The notes: generated from the letters alone by a model not told the origin. A stretch of DNA of 64,000 nt from Ruminococcaceae bacterium BL-4 (GCA_902809935.1 LR778134.1:1116001-1180000), one strand, 5' to 3'; positions 47,860-58,408 are shown, counted from the stretch's first letter. Program-made: numbers and translations.

Positions 47860-48537
47860 ATGGGTCAGAAAGTGAATCCACATGGTCTCCGTGTGGGTGT
47901 TATCAAAGATTGGGACTCTCGCTGGTACGCCAGAGACGATGTTTTTGGCGATACGCTGGTTGAAGATTACAAGCTGCGCCGCAAGCTGAAGAAACAGCTT
48001 TATGCTGCCGGTGTCCCGAAGATTGAAATTGAACGTGATGCTTCCAAGGTTCGCATTCATATTCACTGCGCAAAGCCGGGCATGGTTATCGGCAAAGCAG
48101 GATCGGAGATTGAAAAGCTCCGTCAGCAGTGTGAAAAAGATCTTGGAAAGCCTGTGTCGATCAATATCATCGAGGTTAAGAACCCTGATTTGGACGCACA
48201 GCTCGTTGCTGAAAATATTGCACAGCAGTTGGAAAAGAGAATTTCCTTCCGCCGCGCAATGAAGCAGTGCATCGGCCGCGCAATGAAGTTGGGAGCAAAA
48301 GGAATCAAAACCATGTGCTCCGGTCGTTTGGGCGGTGCAGAAATTGCTCGTAAAGAGCAGTATCATGATGGCACAATTCCGCTGCAGACTCTGCGTGCGG
48401 ATATCGATTATGGTTTTGCCGAGGCTGCCACAACTTATGGCCGTATCGGTGTAAAAGTTTGGATTTACCGGGGCGAGGTTCTGCACGATAATCGCAGCGC
48501 CGCCCGTCCGCCCCGCCGGGAAGGAGGCAGTAAATAA
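47860..48537 (+). CDS. rpsC: 30S ribosomal protein S3
   Basis: The 225-aa protein has [20 protein letters not shown] at the start, a KH domain ([18 protein letters not shown], about residues 69-86) and a [12 protein letters not shown] segment near 145. It helps unwind mRNA at the entry site. It overlaps rplP by 1 nt. Confidence 0.97.
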   Translation: MGQKVNPHGLRVGVIKDWDSRWYARDDVFGDTLVEDYKLRRKLKKQLYAAGVPKIEIERDASKVRIHIHCAKPGMVIGKAGSEIEKLRQQCEKDLGKPVSINIIEVKNPDLDAQLVAENIAQQLEKRISFRRAMKQCIGRAMKLGAKGIKTMCSGRLGGAEIARKEQYHDGTIPLQTLRADIDYGFAEAATTYGRIGVKVWIYRGEVLHDNRSAARPPRREGGSK

Positions 48538-48959
48538 TGCTGTTGCCTAAGCGCGTTAAATATCGCCGTGTACACCGTGGCCGTATGACCGGCAAGGCGT
48601 ATCGTGGCAATAAGGTCACTTATGGTGATTATGGTCTTCAAGCTTTGGAGCCCGCATGGATCACCTCAAACCAGATCGAAGCAGCTCGTGTCGCCATGAC
48701 TCGTTACTGCAAACGTTTCGGTCAGGTTTGGATTAAAATTTTCCCTGATAAGCCAATTACCCAGAAACCAGCAGAAACCCGAATGGGTTCCGGCAAAGGT
48801 TCTCCGGAATATTGGGTAGCTGTAGTAAAGCCGGGCCGCGTTATGTTCGAAATCGGCGGTGTTTCTGAAGATACAGCAAAAGAGGCTATGCGCCTTGCTG
48901 CCAGTAAGCTGCCAATTAAGACAAAGATCGTTAAGAAGGAAGAGGAGGTTGAGCAGTAA
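48537..48959 (+). CDS. rplP: 50S ribosomal protein L16
   Basis: The 140-aa protein starts [19 protein letters not shown] and has the conserved loop [19 protein letters not shown] (about 77-95). It supports tRNA placement in the A site. It overlaps rpsC and rpmC by 1 nt on each side. Confidence 0.97.
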   Translation: MLLPKRVKYRRVHRGRMTGKAYRGNKVTYGDYGLQALEPAWITSNQIEAARVAMTRYCKRFGQVWIKIFPDKPITQKPAETRMGSGKGSPEYWVAVVKPGRVMFEIGGVSEDTAKEAMRLAASKLPIKTKIVKKEEEVEQ

Positions 48960-49165
48960 TGAAGGCATCCGAAGTGCGTGAAATGACAAACGAAGAGCTT
49001 CAGAGTAAGCTCAAGGACCTTAAGGAAGAACTCTTTAACCTCCGCTTTCAACTTGCGATTAACCAACTCGACAACCCGATGCGTGTCTCCGCTGTCAAAA
49101 AGGACATTGCCCGCGTAAAGACTGTTTTGCGCGCCAATGAGCTGAAAGACAACGCGAACGTCTGA
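48959..49165 (+). CDS. rpmC: 50S ribosomal protein L29
   Basis: The 68-aa helical hairpin protein has [19 protein letters not shown] near residues 13-31, followed by the [12 protein letters not shown] end. It lies near the tunnel exit with L23. Translationally coupled to rplP. Confidence 0.96.
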   Translation: MKASEVREMTNEELQSKLKDLKEELFNLRFQLAINQLDNPMRVSAVKKDIARVKTVLRANELKDNANV

Positions 49166-49182
49166 CGGAAGGAGGTACCATC

Positions 49183-49440
49183 GTGAGCGAAAGAAATTAT
49201 CGTAAAGTAGAGGTTGGTAAGGTTGTCAGCGACAAGATGGACAAGACCATCGTTGTAGCAGTCCAAGACAGCGTAAAACATCCCCTGTATGGCAAGATCA
49301 TTAAACGTACCGTTAAATTGAAGGCGCATGACGAGAACAATGAATGCAACGTCGGTGACCGCGTGCGTGTTATGGAGACCCGTCCCTTGAGTAAAGATAA
49401 GAGATGGCGTCTTGTTGAGATTATTGAAAAAGCGAAGTAA
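49183..49440 (+). CDS. rpsQ: 30S ribosomal protein S17
   Basis: The 85-aa OB-fold protein contains [17 protein letters not shown] (residues 9-25) and [20 protein letters not shown]. The start is GTG behind GGAAGGAGG. It binds 16S helix 11 as an early assembly protein. Confidence 0.96.
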   Translation: MSERNYRKVEVGKVVSDKMDKTIVVAVQDSVKHPLYGKIIKRTVKLKAHDENNECNVGDRVRVMETRPLSKDKRWRLVEIIEKAK

Positions 49441-49467
49441 TTCGCCCAAGCAAAGGAGGAACGCACT

Positions 49468-49836
49468 GTGATTCAGCAGCAGACTTACCTCAACGTTGCC
49501 GACAACACCGGCGCGAAGCAGATTATGTGCATCCGCGTTCTGGGCGGTACGGGCAGAAGGTATGCAAATATCGGTGACGTCATCGTAGCTTCTGTAAAAA
49601 GAGCTGCGCCAGGCGGAACTGTAAAAAAAGGCGAAGTCGTTAAGGCAGTTGTGGTTCGCACGGCTTCCGGTGTTCGCCGTGATGACGGCAGCTACATCCG
49701 TTTTGATGAAAACGCTGCAGTCTTGATCAAAGACGATAAAAACCCCAGGGGCACTCGTATCTTTGGGCCAGTCGCAAGAGAACTGCGCGACAAGGACTAT
49801 ATGAAGATTTTGAGTCTTGCTCCCGAAGTACTATAA
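49468..49836 (+). CDS. rplN: 50S ribosomal protein L14
   Basis: The 122-aa protein starts [20 protein letters not shown] and has the [20 protein letters not shown] ending typical of L14. The start is GTG behind AAAGGAGG. It lies at the subunit interface, and initiation or silencing factors such as RsfS contact it. Confidence 0.97.
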   Translation: MIQQQTYLNVADNTGAKQIMCIRVLGGTGRRYANIGDVIVASVKRAAPGGTVKKGEVVKAVVVRTASGVRRDDGSYIRFDENAAVLIKDDKNPRGTRIFGPVARELRDKDYMKILSLAPEVL

Positions 49837-49848
49837 GGAGGTGTCACA

Positions 49849-50193
49849 ATGGAAAATAAAATGCATGTAAAGACCGGTGACACCGTTGCAATTCTCAGCG
49901 GTCGCGATGCCGGCAAGCAGGGCAAGGTCATGGCAGTTAGCCCCAAAGAGGGCAAGGTCATTGTTGAGAAACTCAACATGGTCACCAAGCACGTGAAACC
50001 CCGCCGTGCTGGAGAAGAGGGCGGCATTGTTAAAGCCGAGGGCGCTATTTATGCAAGCAAAGTTCAGATTGTGTGCCCCCACTGCAAAAAGCTGACCCGC
50101 GTAGGCCATAAGGTCCATGACGAGCAGAAGCCAAACGGTGGCGTCAAGCACGTCTCTGAGCGCGTCTGCAAAAAATGCGGCGAAACGCTGTAA
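49849..50193 (+). CDS. rplX: 50S ribosomal protein L24 with C-terminal zinc ribbon
   Basis: The 114-aa protein has a KOW motif (VKTGDTVAILSGRDAGKQGK, residues 6-25) and paired cysteines near the end (CPHCKK at about 77 and CKKCGE at about 107), a zinc-binding form of L24 also found in other Firmicutes. It is an assembly initiator of the 50S subunit. AAGGAGG precedes the ATG. Confidence 0.96.
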   Translation: MENKMHVKTGDTVAILSGRDAGKQGKVMAVSPKEGKVIVEKLNMVTKHVKPRRAGEEGGIVKAEGAIYASKVQIVCPHCKKLTRVGHKVHDEQKPNGGVKHVSERVCKKCGETL

Positions 50194-50211
50194 GGGAGGT
50201 TTCACACAATC

Positions 50212-50751
50212 ATGGCTAGACTCAAAGAGACTTATAAAGCCGAAGTCGCACCAGCTCTGATGAAGAAATTCGGTTATAAGAGCGTGATGCAGATTCCGAA
50301 ACTGAATAAAATTGTCATTAATGTTGGTGCAGGTGAGGCCAAGGAAAATTCCAAGGCAATTGATTCCATCACCACAGATATCTCCGCAATTACCGGTCAG
50401 AAGCCTCAGGTTCGCAAGGCTAAAAAGAGCGTTGCAAACTTTAAACTTCGTGCCGGAATGCCGATTGGCGTACGCGTAACACTGCGCGGCGACCGTATGT
50501 ATGAGTTTATGGATCGTCTTTTTAATGTGGCGTTGCCCCGCGTACGTGATTTTCGCGGGATTAACCCCAATTCATTTGACGGCCGGGGCAACTACAATAT
50601 GGGCGTTAAAGAACAGCTGATCTTCCCGGAGATCGAGTATGACAAGATCGATAAAGTACGCGGCATGGACATTACCTTTGTCACTACCGCAAAGAACGAC
50701 GAGGAAGCCCGCCAACTCTTAGAGTTGATGGGTGCCCCGTTTGAGAGATAA
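50212..50751 (+). CDS. rplE: 50S ribosomal protein L5
   Basis: The 179-aa protein has [17 protein letters not shown] (residues 27-43) and [18 protein letters not shown] near 127, both L5 signatures. It brings 5S RNA into the central protuberance. GGGAGG precedes the ATG. Confidence 0.97.
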   Translation: MARLKETYKAEVAPALMKKFGYKSVMQIPKLNKIVINVGAGEAKENSKAIDSITTDISAITGQKPQVRKAKKSVANFKLRAGMPIGVRVTLRGDRMYEFMDRLFNVALPRVRDFRGINPNSFDGRGNYNMGVKEQLIFPEIEYDKIDKVRGMDITFVTTAKNDEEARQLLELMGAPFER

Positions 50752-50763
50752 GGAGGGATTCTT

Positions 50764-50949
50764 GTGGCCAAAACATCCATGAAAGTCAAGCAGCGCCGTC
50801 CGGCGAAGTATTCTTCCCGGGAATATAACCGCTGTAAGATCTGCGGGCGGCCGCACGCCTACCTTCGCAAGTTCGGAATTTGCCGTATTTGCTTCCGTGA
50901 ACTCGCTTATAAAGGCGAGATCCCGGGCGTGAAAAAGGCGAGCTGGTAA
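50764..50949 (+). CDS. rpsZ: 30S ribosomal protein S14, zinc type
   Basis: The 61-aa protein is the short S14 type Z with CKIC (24-27) and CRIC (40-43) ligands and the end [10 protein letters not shown]. The start is GTG behind AAGGAGG. No second, zinc-free S14 gene is in this window. Confidence 0.96.
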   Translation: MAKTSMKVKQRRPAKYSSREYNRCKICGRPHAYLRKFGICRICFRELAYKGEIPGVKKASW

Positions 50950-50967
50950 AGCAAAGGAGGAAACGGT

Positions 50968-51366
50968 ATGCAGATTACAGATACAATCGCTGACCTGCTC
51001 ACCCGGATTCGTAACGCAAGCTCTGCAAAGCATGATACTGTTGAGATTCCTGCTTCTAATATGAAGAAGGCAATCTGCCAGATCCTCGAGGACGAGGGTT
51101 ATATCAAGAGCTATAGCGTCGCAGAAGACGGAAAACAGGGCATGATCAAAGTGATCCTGAAATATGGCGAAGGCAAGCGGCCTGTTATCATGGGCCTCAA
51201 GCGTGTGAGCAAACCCGGCCTGCGCATCTATTCCAATGCACAAGAACTGCCTAAGGTTATGAAAGGCCTTGGTGTTGCCATCATCTCTACCAGCAAGGGC
51301 ATTATGACTGACCGTCAGGCCCGCAAAGAGAATGTCGGCGGCGAAGTTCTTGCATTTATCTGGTAA
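50968..51366 (+). CDS. rpsH: 30S ribosomal protein S8
   Basis: The 132-aa protein starts [17 protein letters not shown] and ends in [27 protein letters not shown], the S8 RNA-binding end (split: [13 protein letters not shown]). In other bacteria S8 represses the spc operon. AAAGGAGG precedes the ATG. Confidence 0.97.
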   Translation: MQITDTIADLLTRIRNASSAKHDTVEIPASNMKKAICQILEDEGYIKSYSVAEDGKQGMIKVILKYGEGKRPVIMGLKRVSKPGLRIYSNAQELPKVMKGLGVAIISTSKGIMTDRQARKENVGGEVLAFIW

Positions 51367-51383
51367 AGAAGGGTGGTAAAGAA

Positions 51384-51932
51384 ATGTCGCGAATTGGAAG
51401 AAAACCCATAAATATTCCCACTGGCGTTGATGTAAAAGTTGACGGTAGTGTTGTTACGGTAAAAGGGCCTAAGGGCACGCTGACGCATAGCTTCCACCCG
51501 AATATGGCTATTTCCGTAGAGGGGAACGAGCTGATCGTTACCCGTCCAAACGACGAAAAAGAGAACAAAGCTCTGCATGGCCTTACCCGTACTCTGCTCC
51601 ACAATATGGTAGTTGGCGTAACGGAAGGCTTTAAAAAGGAACTCGAAGTCAACGGTGTTGGCTATCGTGTACAGAAGCAGGGCAAGAATCTGGTAATGAA
51701 CCTCGGATACAGCCATCAGGTAATTGTTCCGGAGGTTGATGGAATTACCATCGAAGTTCCCTCTGCAAACAAAATTACGATCCTTGGCGCTGATAAGCAG
51801 CAAGTTGGCCAGTTTGCCGCCGAAGTTCGTGAAAAACGTCTGCCTGAGCCTTATAAGGGTAAGGGTATCCGCTATGTCGGTGAGCATGTCCGCCATAAGG
51901 AAGGCAAGGCCGGCAAGGGCGCTAAGAAGTAA
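51384..51932 (+). CDS. rplF: 50S ribosomal protein L6
   Basis: The 182-aa protein begins [16 protein letters not shown] and has the C-terminal signature [22 protein letters not shown] (split: [11 protein letters not shown]). Two homologous domains are visible. It binds close to the sarcin-ricin loop. Confidence 0.97.
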   Translation: MSRIGRKPINIPTGVDVKVDGSVVTVKGPKGTLTHSFHPNMAISVEGNELIVTRPNDEKENKALHGLTRTLLHNMVVGVTEGFKKELEVNGVGYRVQKQGKNLVMNLGYSHQVIVPEVDGITIEVPSANKITILGADKQQVGQFAAEVREKRLPEPYKGKGIRYVGEHVRHKEGKAGKGAKK

Positions 51933-51949
51933 ATAAGGAGTGAATACCA

Positions 51950-52309
51950 ATGGTGAATAAGGCTGATAGAAATGCCGCAAGACTGCACCGCCATATCCGC
52001 GTGCGCAGCAAAATTTCCGGCACAGCAGAGTGCCCCCGCCTGAACGTGTTCCGCTCTGCCAATAACATCTACGCCCAGATTATCGACGACGTAAAAGGTG
52101 TAACATTGTGTGCTGCATCTTCGCTGGATAAGGAATTTGAAGGCAAAGGCAGCAACAAAGAGGCTGCACGCAAAGTCGGTGAACTGATCGCTAAGCGTGC
52201 TGCAGAGAAGAACATCACTGAGGTCAAGTTCGACCGCGGCGGATACCTGTTCCACGGCCGTGTCAAAGAACTGGCCGACGGCGCCCGCGAGGGCGGCCTC
52301 AAGTTCTAA
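51950..52309 (+). CDS. rplR: 50S ribosomal protein L18
   Basis: The 119-aa protein has [19 protein letters not shown] (residues 13-31) and the end [20 protein letters not shown]. It binds 5S RNA together with L5. ATAAGGAG precedes the ATG. Confidence 0.97.
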   Translation: MVNKADRNAARLHRHIRVRSKISGTAECPRLNVFRSANNIYAQIIDDVKGVTLCAASSLDKEFEGKGSNKEAARKVGELIAKRAAEKNITEVKFDRGGYLFHGRVKELADGAREGGLKF

Positions 52310-52325
52310 GAAGGAGGAAAGACGA

Positions 52326-52829
52326 TTGGCTAGATTCGACTCAAGAAAAAAAGACGACGAGTTTAAAGAGCATGTAGTTGCCATCAACCGTGTTTCCAAA
52401 ACTGTAAAAGGCGGCCGTATTTTTAAGTTTGCTGCACTTGTAGTAGTGGGCGACGGGAAAGGCACTGTCGGTTTTGGAATCGGTAAGTCCGGCGAAGTTC
52501 CGGATGCAATCCGCAAGGGCATTGAGGACGCTAAGAAAAACCTGAAAAAGATTTCTCTGCGTGGTTCTACAATTCCGCACGAGATCATTGGAGAGTTTGG
52601 TGCAGGCCGCGTTTTGATGAAACCGGCTGCCCCTGGTACCGGCGTAATTGCCGGCGGTCCGGTCCGTTCTGTGATCGAGGCTGTTGGAATTCGTGATATC
52701 CGTACCAAGGCACTGCGCTCTAATAATCCCTGCAACGTAGTCCGTGCAACATTGGATGGTCTGTGCAAACTGCGCACCGCCGAAGAAGTGGCTGCGGTTC
52801 GTGGCCGTTCCGTGAAAGAGATTCTTTAA
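52326..52829 (+). CDS. rpsE: 30S ribosomal protein S5
   Basis: The 167-aa protein from TTG 52326 ([20 protein letters not shown]) has the double-stranded-RNA-binding fold with [22 protein letters not shown] near residues 45-66 (split: [16 protein letters not shown]) and [10 protein letters not shown] near 80. AAGGAGGAAA is 7 nt upstream; the longer open frame overlaps rplR and is rejected. S5 affects decoding fidelity. Confidence 0.96.
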   Translation: MARFDSRKKDDEFKEHVVAINRVSKTVKGGRIFKFAALVVVGDGKGTVGFGIGKSGEVPDAIRKGIEDAKKNLKKISLRGSTIPHEIIGEFGAGRVLMKPAAPGTGVIAGGPVRSVIEAVGIRDIRTKALRSNNPCNVVRATLDGLCKLRTAEEVAAVRGRSVKEIL

Positions 52830-52843
52830 GGGAGGGCGTTTAG

Positions 52844-53023
52844 ATGGCTAACTTAAATATTAGATTGGTCAAGAGCCTGATTGGTTCTCAGAAAGACCAG
52901 ATCGCTACCGCCCAGTCCCTAGGCCTTCGCAAAATCGGCGACAGCACTGTGCAGCCCGATAATGCGCAGACCAAAGGCAAGGTGGCCAAAATTATCCACC
53001 TCATCGAGGTAAAGAACGCTTAA
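52844..53023 (+). CDS. rpmD: 50S ribosomal protein L30
   Basis: The 59-aa product reads MANLNIRLVKSLIGSQKDQ at the start, SLGLRKIGDSTVQPDN in the middle and HLIEVKNA at the end, a standard L30. AAGGGAGGG precedes ATG 52844. It occupies its usual place between rpsE and rplO. Confidence 0.96.
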   Translation: MANLNIRLVKSLIGSQKDQIATAQSLGLRKIGDSTVQPDNAQTKGKVAKIIHLIEVKNA

Positions 53024-53044
53024 CTAAAAGGAGGTGCGAGTATT

Positions 53045-53488
53045 ATGAAATTGCATGATCTGACAGCAATACCGGGCTCTACAAAAAATCCGAAGAGGAT
53101 CGGTCGTGGTCATGGTTCCGGTTGGGGTAAAACTTCTGGAAAAGGTCAAAAAGGTCAGAAAGCCCGTGCTGGATTCAGCCAGAGAGCCGGTTTTGAAGGC
53201 GGACAAATGCCTTTGCAGCGCCGGATCCCGAAGCGTGGATTCAACAATATTTTTGCAAAAGAAATTGTCACCGTCAACGTTGGTACTTTGGACAAAAAGT
53301 TTGAAGATAACGCTGTGATTGATGCACAGGCATTGATTAAGGCAGGCATTATTAAGACGGCTGCTGATGGCGTGAAAGTTCTTGCAAACGGAAATGTGAC
53401 AAAGAAGCTGAATGTATCGGTGAATGGCTATTCCAAGTCCGCAAAAGAAAAAATCGAAGCGGCAGGTGGGAAGGCTGAGGTGATCTAA
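53045..53488 (+). CDS. rplO: 50S ribosomal protein L15
   Basis: The 147-aa protein starts MKLHDLTAIPGSTKNPKRIG and has the Gly/Lys-rich extension GRGHGSGWGKTSGKGQKGQK and GFEGGQMPLQRRIPKRGF. AAAGGAGG precedes the ATG. The secY start codon follows its stop directly. Confidence 0.97.
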   Translation: MKLHDLTAIPGSTKNPKRIGRGHGSGWGKTSGKGQKGQKARAGFSQRAGFEGGQMPLQRRIPKRGFNNIFAKEIVTVNVGTLDKKFEDNAVIDAQALIKAGIIKTAADGVKVLANGNVTKKLNVSVNGYSKSAKEKIEAAGGKAEVI

Positions 53489-54823
53489 TTGTTTAAAACA
53501 ATTAAGAACGCCTGGAAAATTCCTGAACTTCGCAAAAAGATGCTTTTTACAGTGCTGGTGATCATCGTTTTCCGCTTAGGCGCCGTTATTCCGGTACCTT
53601 TTCTGGATGCAGCACAGTTAAAAGCTGTTATGGACTCTGTTGCCGGAACCGGCAGCGGAACAGCACTTGGATATTTGGATATGTTGTCCGGCGGTGCTTT
53701 TTCACAAGCAACTCTGTTTGCGATGAGTGTTACACCGTATATTAACAGCCAGATTATTATCCAACTGTTGACGATTGCAATTCCTGCTCTTGAACGTATG
53801 GCAAAAGAGGGGGAAGAAGGCCGTAAACGCCTAGAAACCATTGTCCGTTATTTGGCAGTGATTCTTGGTCTGGTTCAGGGCCTTGCATATTATATGTTCC
53901 TTCGCAATAGTGGCAATGGCGGTTCTATTGTAAAATACACGCAAGGTGGCACCGGGATTTTTGTCGGTTTCGTTATCGTGCTTTGCTTTACCGCCGGTAC
54001 TGCACTGATGATGTGGATGGGCGAGCAGATCAACCAGTTTGGTGTTGGCAATGGTATTTCTATTTTACTGTTTGCCAGCATTGTAGCTCGTCTGCCTCAT
54101 ACGATTAACACCCTGGGTCAGTATTTGGGTATCGCATCGGAAGATCCCACAAACTCCGGTAAGTATTTCTTTACGGTTCCGCTCTTTGTAATACTCTTCC
54201 TTGGCGTTATCTGGCTGATTTCTTTTATGAACGAATCAGAGCGTCGTATTCCGATTCAGTACGCGAAACGTGTGGTTGGACGGAAACAATACGGCGGTCA
54301 AAGCAGCCATTTGCCGATTAAAGTTGGTTTGGGCGGCGTTATGCCAATCATTTTTGCCAGCGTGATTCTTTCCATTCCCAGCACAATTCAGCTGTTTATG
54401 GGAAGTAATGCAACCGGTTTTTGGGCGAGCTTTGTCAGTGCATTCCGTAGTACGGGATTGCTCTACTGCGTTTTGTATTTCCTTTTGATTATGCTGTTTG
54501 GCTTTTTCTATACAGCGATGCAGTACAATCCAATCGAAATGGCAAACAATCTCCGTCAGAATAATGGCACAGTTCCGGGAATTCGTCCCGGCAAGCCGAC
54601 ATCTGATTATATTTCCCGGATTCTGTCAAAAATTACCATGATCGGGTCTCTTTATCTGTCTATTATCGCACTGCTGCCAATTATTTTTGGCAATATTGCG
54701 GGAATGCAGAATCTTTCTATGGGTGGCACTTCCATTATCATTATGGTTGGTGTTGCACTGGAGACTGTCAAGCAGCTTGAGAGCCAGATGATGATGCGTC
54801 ATTATAAAGGCTTTTTGGATTGA
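53489..54823 (+). CDS. secY: Protein translocase subunit SecY
   Basis: The 444-aa channel protein has ten membrane segments, the plug region near residues 55-75 (YLDMLSGGAFSQATLF), VTPYINSQIIIQLL near 84, and cytosolic loop C5 with SYISR/FLD end. It forms the Sec channel with SecE and SecG. The start is TTG immediately after the rplO stop, without its own strong ribosome binding site beyond GGCTGAGGTG, suggesting coupling. Confidence 0.97.
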   Translation: MFKTIKNAWKIPELRKKMLFTVLVIIVFRLGAVIPVPFLDAAQLKAVMDSVAGTGSGTALGYLDMLSGGAFSQATLFAMSVTPYINSQIIIQLLTIAIPALERMAKEGEEGRKRLETIVRYLAVILGLVQGLAYYMFLRNSGNGGSIVKYTQGGTGIFVGFVIVLCFTAGTALMMWMGEQINQFGVGNGISILLFASIVARLPHTINTLGQYLGIASEDPTNSGKYFFTVPLFVILFLGVIWLISFMNESERRIPIQYAKRVVGRKQYGGQSSHLPIKVGLGGVMPIIFASVILSIPSTIQLFMGSNATGFWASFVSAFRSTGLLYCVLYFLLIMLFGFFYTAMQYNPIEMANNLRQNNGTVPGIRPGKPTSDYISRILSKITMIGSLYLSIIALLPIIFGNIAGMQNLSMGGTSIIIMVGVALETVKQLESQMMMRHYKGFLD

Positions 54824-54841
54824 TAGAGGAGGCGCATTAAA

Positions 54842-55474
54842 ATGAAGTTGATTTTTTTAGGAGCTCCGGGCGCGGGAAAAGGCACACAGGCTGAAGCCGT
54901 TTGTGCGCATTTAAATATCCCCGCAATTTCTACAGGCAATATGATCCGCGAAGCGCTGAAAAGCGGTACTGAGATGGGCTTAAAAGCGAAATCCTATATG
55001 GATTCCGGTGCCCTTGTACCAGATGAAGTCGTAATCGGCATTGTAAAAGATCGGATTGCACAGCCCGACTGTGCAAACGGTTTTGTGCTGGATGGCTTTC
55101 CGCGTACAATCCCTCAGGCCGAGGCTCTGGACAATATGGGCGTCAAGATTGATCGTGTGATCGCTCTTGAAGTCTCTGACGATAAAATCGTCAAGCGTAT
55201 GTCCGGACGCCGTGTCTGCGAAAGCTGCGGCGCCAGCTACCACTTGCTCTATAATCCTCCTAAAGTGGAAGAAAAATGTGACAAGTGCGGCGGCACCCTT
55301 GTTCAGCGTAAGGATGACCTGCCTGAAACAGTTAAAGCACGTCTGAAGGTATATCATGAGCAAACCGAGCCTTTAAAAGGCTACTACAAGCGTCAGGGAA
55401 AGCTCTATACCGTAGATGGTCAGGAAGATGTGGCTGATACCACAAAACTGACATTACAGGCGATCGAGGCGTAA
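54842..55474 (+). CDS. adk: Adenylate kinase with zinc-binding LID
   Basis: The 210-aa enzyme interconverts ATP, ADP and AMP. The P-loop GAPGAGKGT is at residues 7-15, the AMP-binding segment ISTGNMIR is near 30, and DGFPRT is near 84. The LID has four cysteines (CESCG at about 127 and CDKCGG at about 147), the zinc form common in Gram-positive bacteria. GAGGAGG precedes the ATG. Confidence 0.97.
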   Translation: MKLIFLGAPGAGKGTQAEAVCAHLNIPAISTGNMIREALKSGTEMGLKAKSYMDSGALVPDEVVIGIVKDRIAQPDCANGFVLDGFPRTIPQAEALDNMGVKIDRVIALEVSDDKIVKRMSGRRVCESCGASYHLLYNPPKVEEKCDKCGGTLVQRKDDLPETVKARLKVYHEQTEPLKGYYKRQGKLYTVDGQEDVADTTKLTLQAIEA

Positions 55475-55477
55475 TGA

Positions 55478-56233
55478 ATGATTATATTAAAAACAAACCG
55501 TGAACTTCAATTTATGAAAAGAGCTGGCCGTGTAGCGGCCAACGCCTTGAAGATTGCTGGAGAGGTAGTCGAACCAGGGGTTTCCACCTGGGAGATCGAC
55601 CGCGCAGCTAAGAAGTATATCGAGAGTGAAGGCGCAGAGCCAACATTCCTTGGATATGGCGGATTTCCAGCAACCTGCTGCATTTCAGTAAATCAGGTAG
55701 TTATCCATGGCATACCGAGCAAAAAGCAGATCATCCGGGAAGGCGACATCGTCTCCATTGATGTTGGCGCTACCCTGGAAGGCTATGTTGGCGATAATGC
55801 ATGGACTTTTCCTTGTGGAAAAGTCAGTGAGAAAGCCCAGCATCTAATGGACACGACCCGCGAAAGTCTTTTTGAAGGTATTAAGGCAGCTCAGCCGAAT
55901 CATCGGCTGGGTGATGTGGGCAGTGCAGTACAGCGGTATGCTGAAGCTCGCGGTTACTCGGTGGTACGCGATTTCGTCGGCCACGGAGTAGGCGCGAAGA
56001 TGCATGAAGATCCCAGTGTCCCAAATTACGGTACGCCAGGAAGAGGCGTACGCTTACTGCCGGGCATGACCATTGCGATTGAGCCCATGATTACAGAGGG
56101 AACTTACAAGGTAAAGACCCTCGACGATGGATGGACTACCGTGACGGCGGATGGGAAACTGGCAGCTCACTTTGAGAATTCAATCGCGATCACTCCAGAC
56201 GGCCCGGTAATTTTGACCGTGGCCGATCGTTGA
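55478..56233 (+). CDS. map: Type I methionine aminopeptidase
   Basis: The 251-aa enzyme removes N-terminal Met. The metal ligands are visible: Asp in SIDVGATLEGYVGDNAW (two Asp), His in GHGVGAKMHEDP near 170, Glu in IEPMI near 203 and Glu in ENSIA near 234. It follows adk by 3 bp. No N-terminal zinc extension. Confidence 0.97.
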   Translation: MIILKTNRELQFMKRAGRVAANALKIAGEVVEPGVSTWEIDRAAKKYIESEGAEPTFLGYGGFPATCCISVNQVVIHGIPSKKQIIREGDIVSIDVGATLEGYVGDNAWTFPCGKVSEKAQHLMDTTRESLFEGIKAAQPNHRLGDVGSAVQRYAEARGYSVVRDFVGHGVGAKMHEDPSVPNYGTPGRGVRLLPGMTIAIEPMITEGTYKVKTLDDGWTTVTADGKLAAHFENSIAITPDGPVILTVADR

Positions 56234-56244
56234 GGAGGCCGTGA

Positions 56245-56508
56245 ATGGAGCTCAAGCGAGGTATGGTGGTTCGGTCTGCCGCAGGACATGATCGGGACAC
56301 ATTCTGTGCGATTCTTTCCATAGATGGCTCCTTCGCTTTTTTGTGCGATGGAAAACGCCGTCCGTTGGAAAAACCTAAAAAGAAAAAAAGGATCCACTTT
56401 TTTCCAACCAGCACGATCCTCCCAGAGGAAGCGCTGAAGACGAATCGTTCCATCCGGACGGCATTGAGAAAATTTCAAAGTGCCGGCTCATCGAAAGAGG
56501 AGGCTTAA
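56245..56508 (+). CDS. KOW-domain RNA-binding protein (L14e/L27e-like)
   Basis: The 87-aa protein begins [24 protein letters not shown], a KOW-type fold similar to archaeal/eukaryal L14e, and has a very basic central segment ([14 protein letters not shown]). Such genes lie between map and infA in many clostridia. TGAGGAGG precedes the ATG. Whether it binds ribosomes is not known. Confidence 0.85.
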   Translation: MELKRGMVVRSAAGHDRDTFCAILSIDGSFAFLCDGKRRPLEKPKKKKRIHFFPTSTILPEEALKTNRSIRTALRKFQSAGSSKEEA

Positions 56509-56513
56509 CTCTC

Positions 56514-56732
56514 ATGTCAAAACAGGACGTAATTGAAACCGAAGGCGTTGTGGTGGAAGCCCTACCGAACGCGATGTTCAAGGTGGAACTACAGAACCAC
56601 CACATTATTCTGGCCCATATTTCCGGAAAATTACGAATGAATTTTATTCGTATTCTGCCCGGGGATAAGGTGACTCTCGAACTGTCTCCTTATGATCTTA
56701 CACAGGGCCGGATCACATGGCGTACAAAATAA
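56514..56732 (+). CDS. infA: Translation initiation factor IF-1
   Basis: The 72-aa OB-fold protein has [20 protein letters not shown] at the start and [20 protein letters not shown] near residues 38-57. It blocks the A site during initiation. GAGGAGG precedes the ATG. Confidence 0.97.
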   Translation: MSKQDVIETEGVVVEALPNAMFKVELQNHHIILAHISGKLRMNFIRILPGDKVTLELSPYDLTQGRITWRTK

Positions 56733-56783
56733 AAGTGACGCCAAGGAAACCGATATACTTTCGCATAAAGGGAGGTTACCCAG

Positions 56784-56897
56784 ATGAAAGTAAGACCTTC
56801 AGTCAAAAAAATGTGTGAAAAATGCAAAATCATTAAACGTAAAGGTAAAGTAATGGTGATTTGCGAAAATCCGAAGCATAAACAGCGTCAGGGCTAA
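56784..56897 (+). CDS. rpmJ: 50S ribosomal protein L36, zinc form
   Basis: The 37-aa protein [20 protein letters not shown] continues to [10 protein letters not shown]. The zinc ligands Cys11, Cys14, Cys27 and His32 are all present. AAAGGGAGG precedes ATG 56784. The gene is at its normal place between infA and rpsM. Confidence 0.97.
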   Translation: MKVRPSVKKMCEKCKIIKRKGKVMVICENPKHKQRQG

Positions 56898-56953
56898 GAG
56901 ACTAGAAATCGGTCTCAGATGACGCTTCTATCAAATATGGAGGTGCAACCAGT

Positions 56954-57322
56954 ATGGCTCGTATAGCAGGTATCGACTTGCCTAGAGATAAGCGTGTGGA
57001 AATCGCCCTGACTTACATTTTTGGAATCGGCCGCAAAACCGCTTCTGATATTTGCAAGGCGACCGGTGTGAACCCCGATGTGCGTGTCCGCGATATGACG
57101 GAAGACGACGCAGCCAAGCTTAGAGAATACATTGATCATAACTGCCGTGTGGAAGGCGATCTTCGCCGCGACGTTGCGTTTGATATCAAACGCTTGATCG
57201 AAATTGGTTCCTACCGTGGCCAGCGTCACCGCAAAGGTTTGCCGGTGCGCGGTCAGCGTTCCAAGACCAATGCAAGAACACGCAAAGGTCCCCGCAAGAC
57301 CATGGCGAACAAGAAAAAGTAA
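56954..57322 (+). CDS. rpsM: 30S ribosomal protein S13
   Basis: The 122-aa protein starts [20 protein letters not shown] and ends with [23 protein letters not shown] (split: [12 protein letters not shown]). It bridges the subunits through the 30S head. ATGGAGG precedes the ATG; a 57-nt gap with no clear promoter separates it from rpmJ. Confidence 0.97.
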   Translation: MARIAGIDLPRDKRVEIALTYIFGIGRKTASDICKATGVNPDVRVRDMTEDDAAKLREYIDHNCRVEGDLRRDVAFDIKRLIEIGSYRGQRHRKGLPVRGQRSKTNARTRKGPRKTMANKKK

Positions 57323-57337
57323 GGAGGGATTTTAACG

Positions 57338-57748
57338 ATGGCAGCAAATAAAGCAACAGCAAAAAAAGTTGCAGCGACTCACAGACGCCGTGAGCGCAAA
57401 AATATTGATCACGGTTGTGTTCATATTCAGTCCACGTTCAACAATACAATTGTGACGATTACCGATCCGCAGGGCAATGCGGTTTCTTGGGCCAGCTCCG
57501 GAGAACTGGGTTTCCGCGGCTCCAGAAAATCCACTCCTTTTGCAGCACAGACCGCAGCAGAGACTGCCGCAAAAGCAGCAATGGAACATGGAATGAAGGC
57601 AGTAGAGGTTTTTGTTAAAGGACCGGGCTCTGGCCGTGAGGCTGCAATCCGTGCGCTTCAGAACGCCGGACTTGAGGTCACTATGATCAAAGACGTGACC
57701 CCCATTCCGCATAATGGATGCCGTCCGCCGAAAAGAAGACGCGTCTAG
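57338..57748 (+). CDS. rpsK: 30S ribosomal protein S11
   Basis: The 136-aa protein has [19 protein letters not shown] near residue 28 and the end [13 protein letters not shown], both S11 hallmarks. An Ala/Lys-rich N-terminus makes it slightly longer than E. coli S11. AAGGAGGG precedes the ATG. Confidence 0.97.
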   Translation: MAANKATAKKVAATHRRRERKNIDHGCVHIQSTFNNTIVTITDPQGNAVSWASSGELGFRGSRKSTPFAAQTAAETAAKAAMEHGMKAVEVFVKGPGSGREAAIRALQNAGLEVTMIKDVTPIPHNGCRPPKRRRV

Positions 57749-57781
57749 TAACAAAACCAATACAGGAGGTGCAATCATACC

Positions 57782-58408
57782 ATGGCTAGATATACCGATT
57801 CCGTGTGCAAGCTTTGCCGCAGAGAGGGCCAAAAGCTTTTTCTGAAAGGTCAGCGCTGCTATACGGATAAATGTGCAATCAATCGCCGTAACTACGCTCC
57901 TGGCCAGCATGGTCAGGGCCGCCATAAGACCAGTGAATATGGCATGCAGCTGCGTGCAAAGCAGGCAACTCGTCGTTATTATGGCGTTTTAGAGAGCCAG
58001 TTCCACAATTATTATGAGATGGCTACTAAGATGCAGGGTAAAGCCGGTGAAAACATGCTTTCCCTGTTGGAGACTCGCCTTGATAACGTGATCTATCGTC
58101 TTGGCTGGGCTAATTCCCGTGCAGAAGCCCGTCAGCTGGTCGTTCATGGACATTTTCAGGTGAATGGTCACCGTGTAGATATTCCGTCTTATCTGGTAAA
58201 ACCTGGCGATGCAATTTCCATTCAGGAGAAGAGCCGTCAGAGTGAAAAGATCAAAGCAAACCTGGAAGATAATGCTTCTCGTCCGTCACCAAAGTGGATG
58301 GAGAAAAACAATGAGAACTTCTCTGGAAAGATCATCGCAGAACCGACAAGAGAAGAAATCGACCTTCCTGTTGATGAAACTCTTATCGTCGAGTTCTACT
58401 CCAAATAA
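57782..58408 (+). CDS. rpsD: 30S ribosomal protein S4, zinc form
   Basis: The 208-aa protein has the N-terminal cysteines Cys9, Cys12, Cys26 and Cys31 (CKLC, CYTDKC), the S4 RNA-binding domain ([20 protein letters not shown], about residues 99-118) and a helical body. S4 nucleates 30S assembly and represses the alpha operon in many bacteria. AGGAGG precedes ATG 57782. Confidence 0.97.
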   Translation: MARYTDSVCKLCRREGQKLFLKGQRCYTDKCAINRRNYAPGQHGQGRHKTSEYGMQLRAKQATRRYYGVLESQFHNYYEMATKMQGKAGENMLSLLETRLDNVIYRLGWANSRAEARQLVVHGHFQVNGHRVDIPSYLVKPGDAISIQEKSRQSEKIKANLEDNASRPSPKWMEKNNENFSGKIIAEPTREEIDLPVDETLIVEFYSK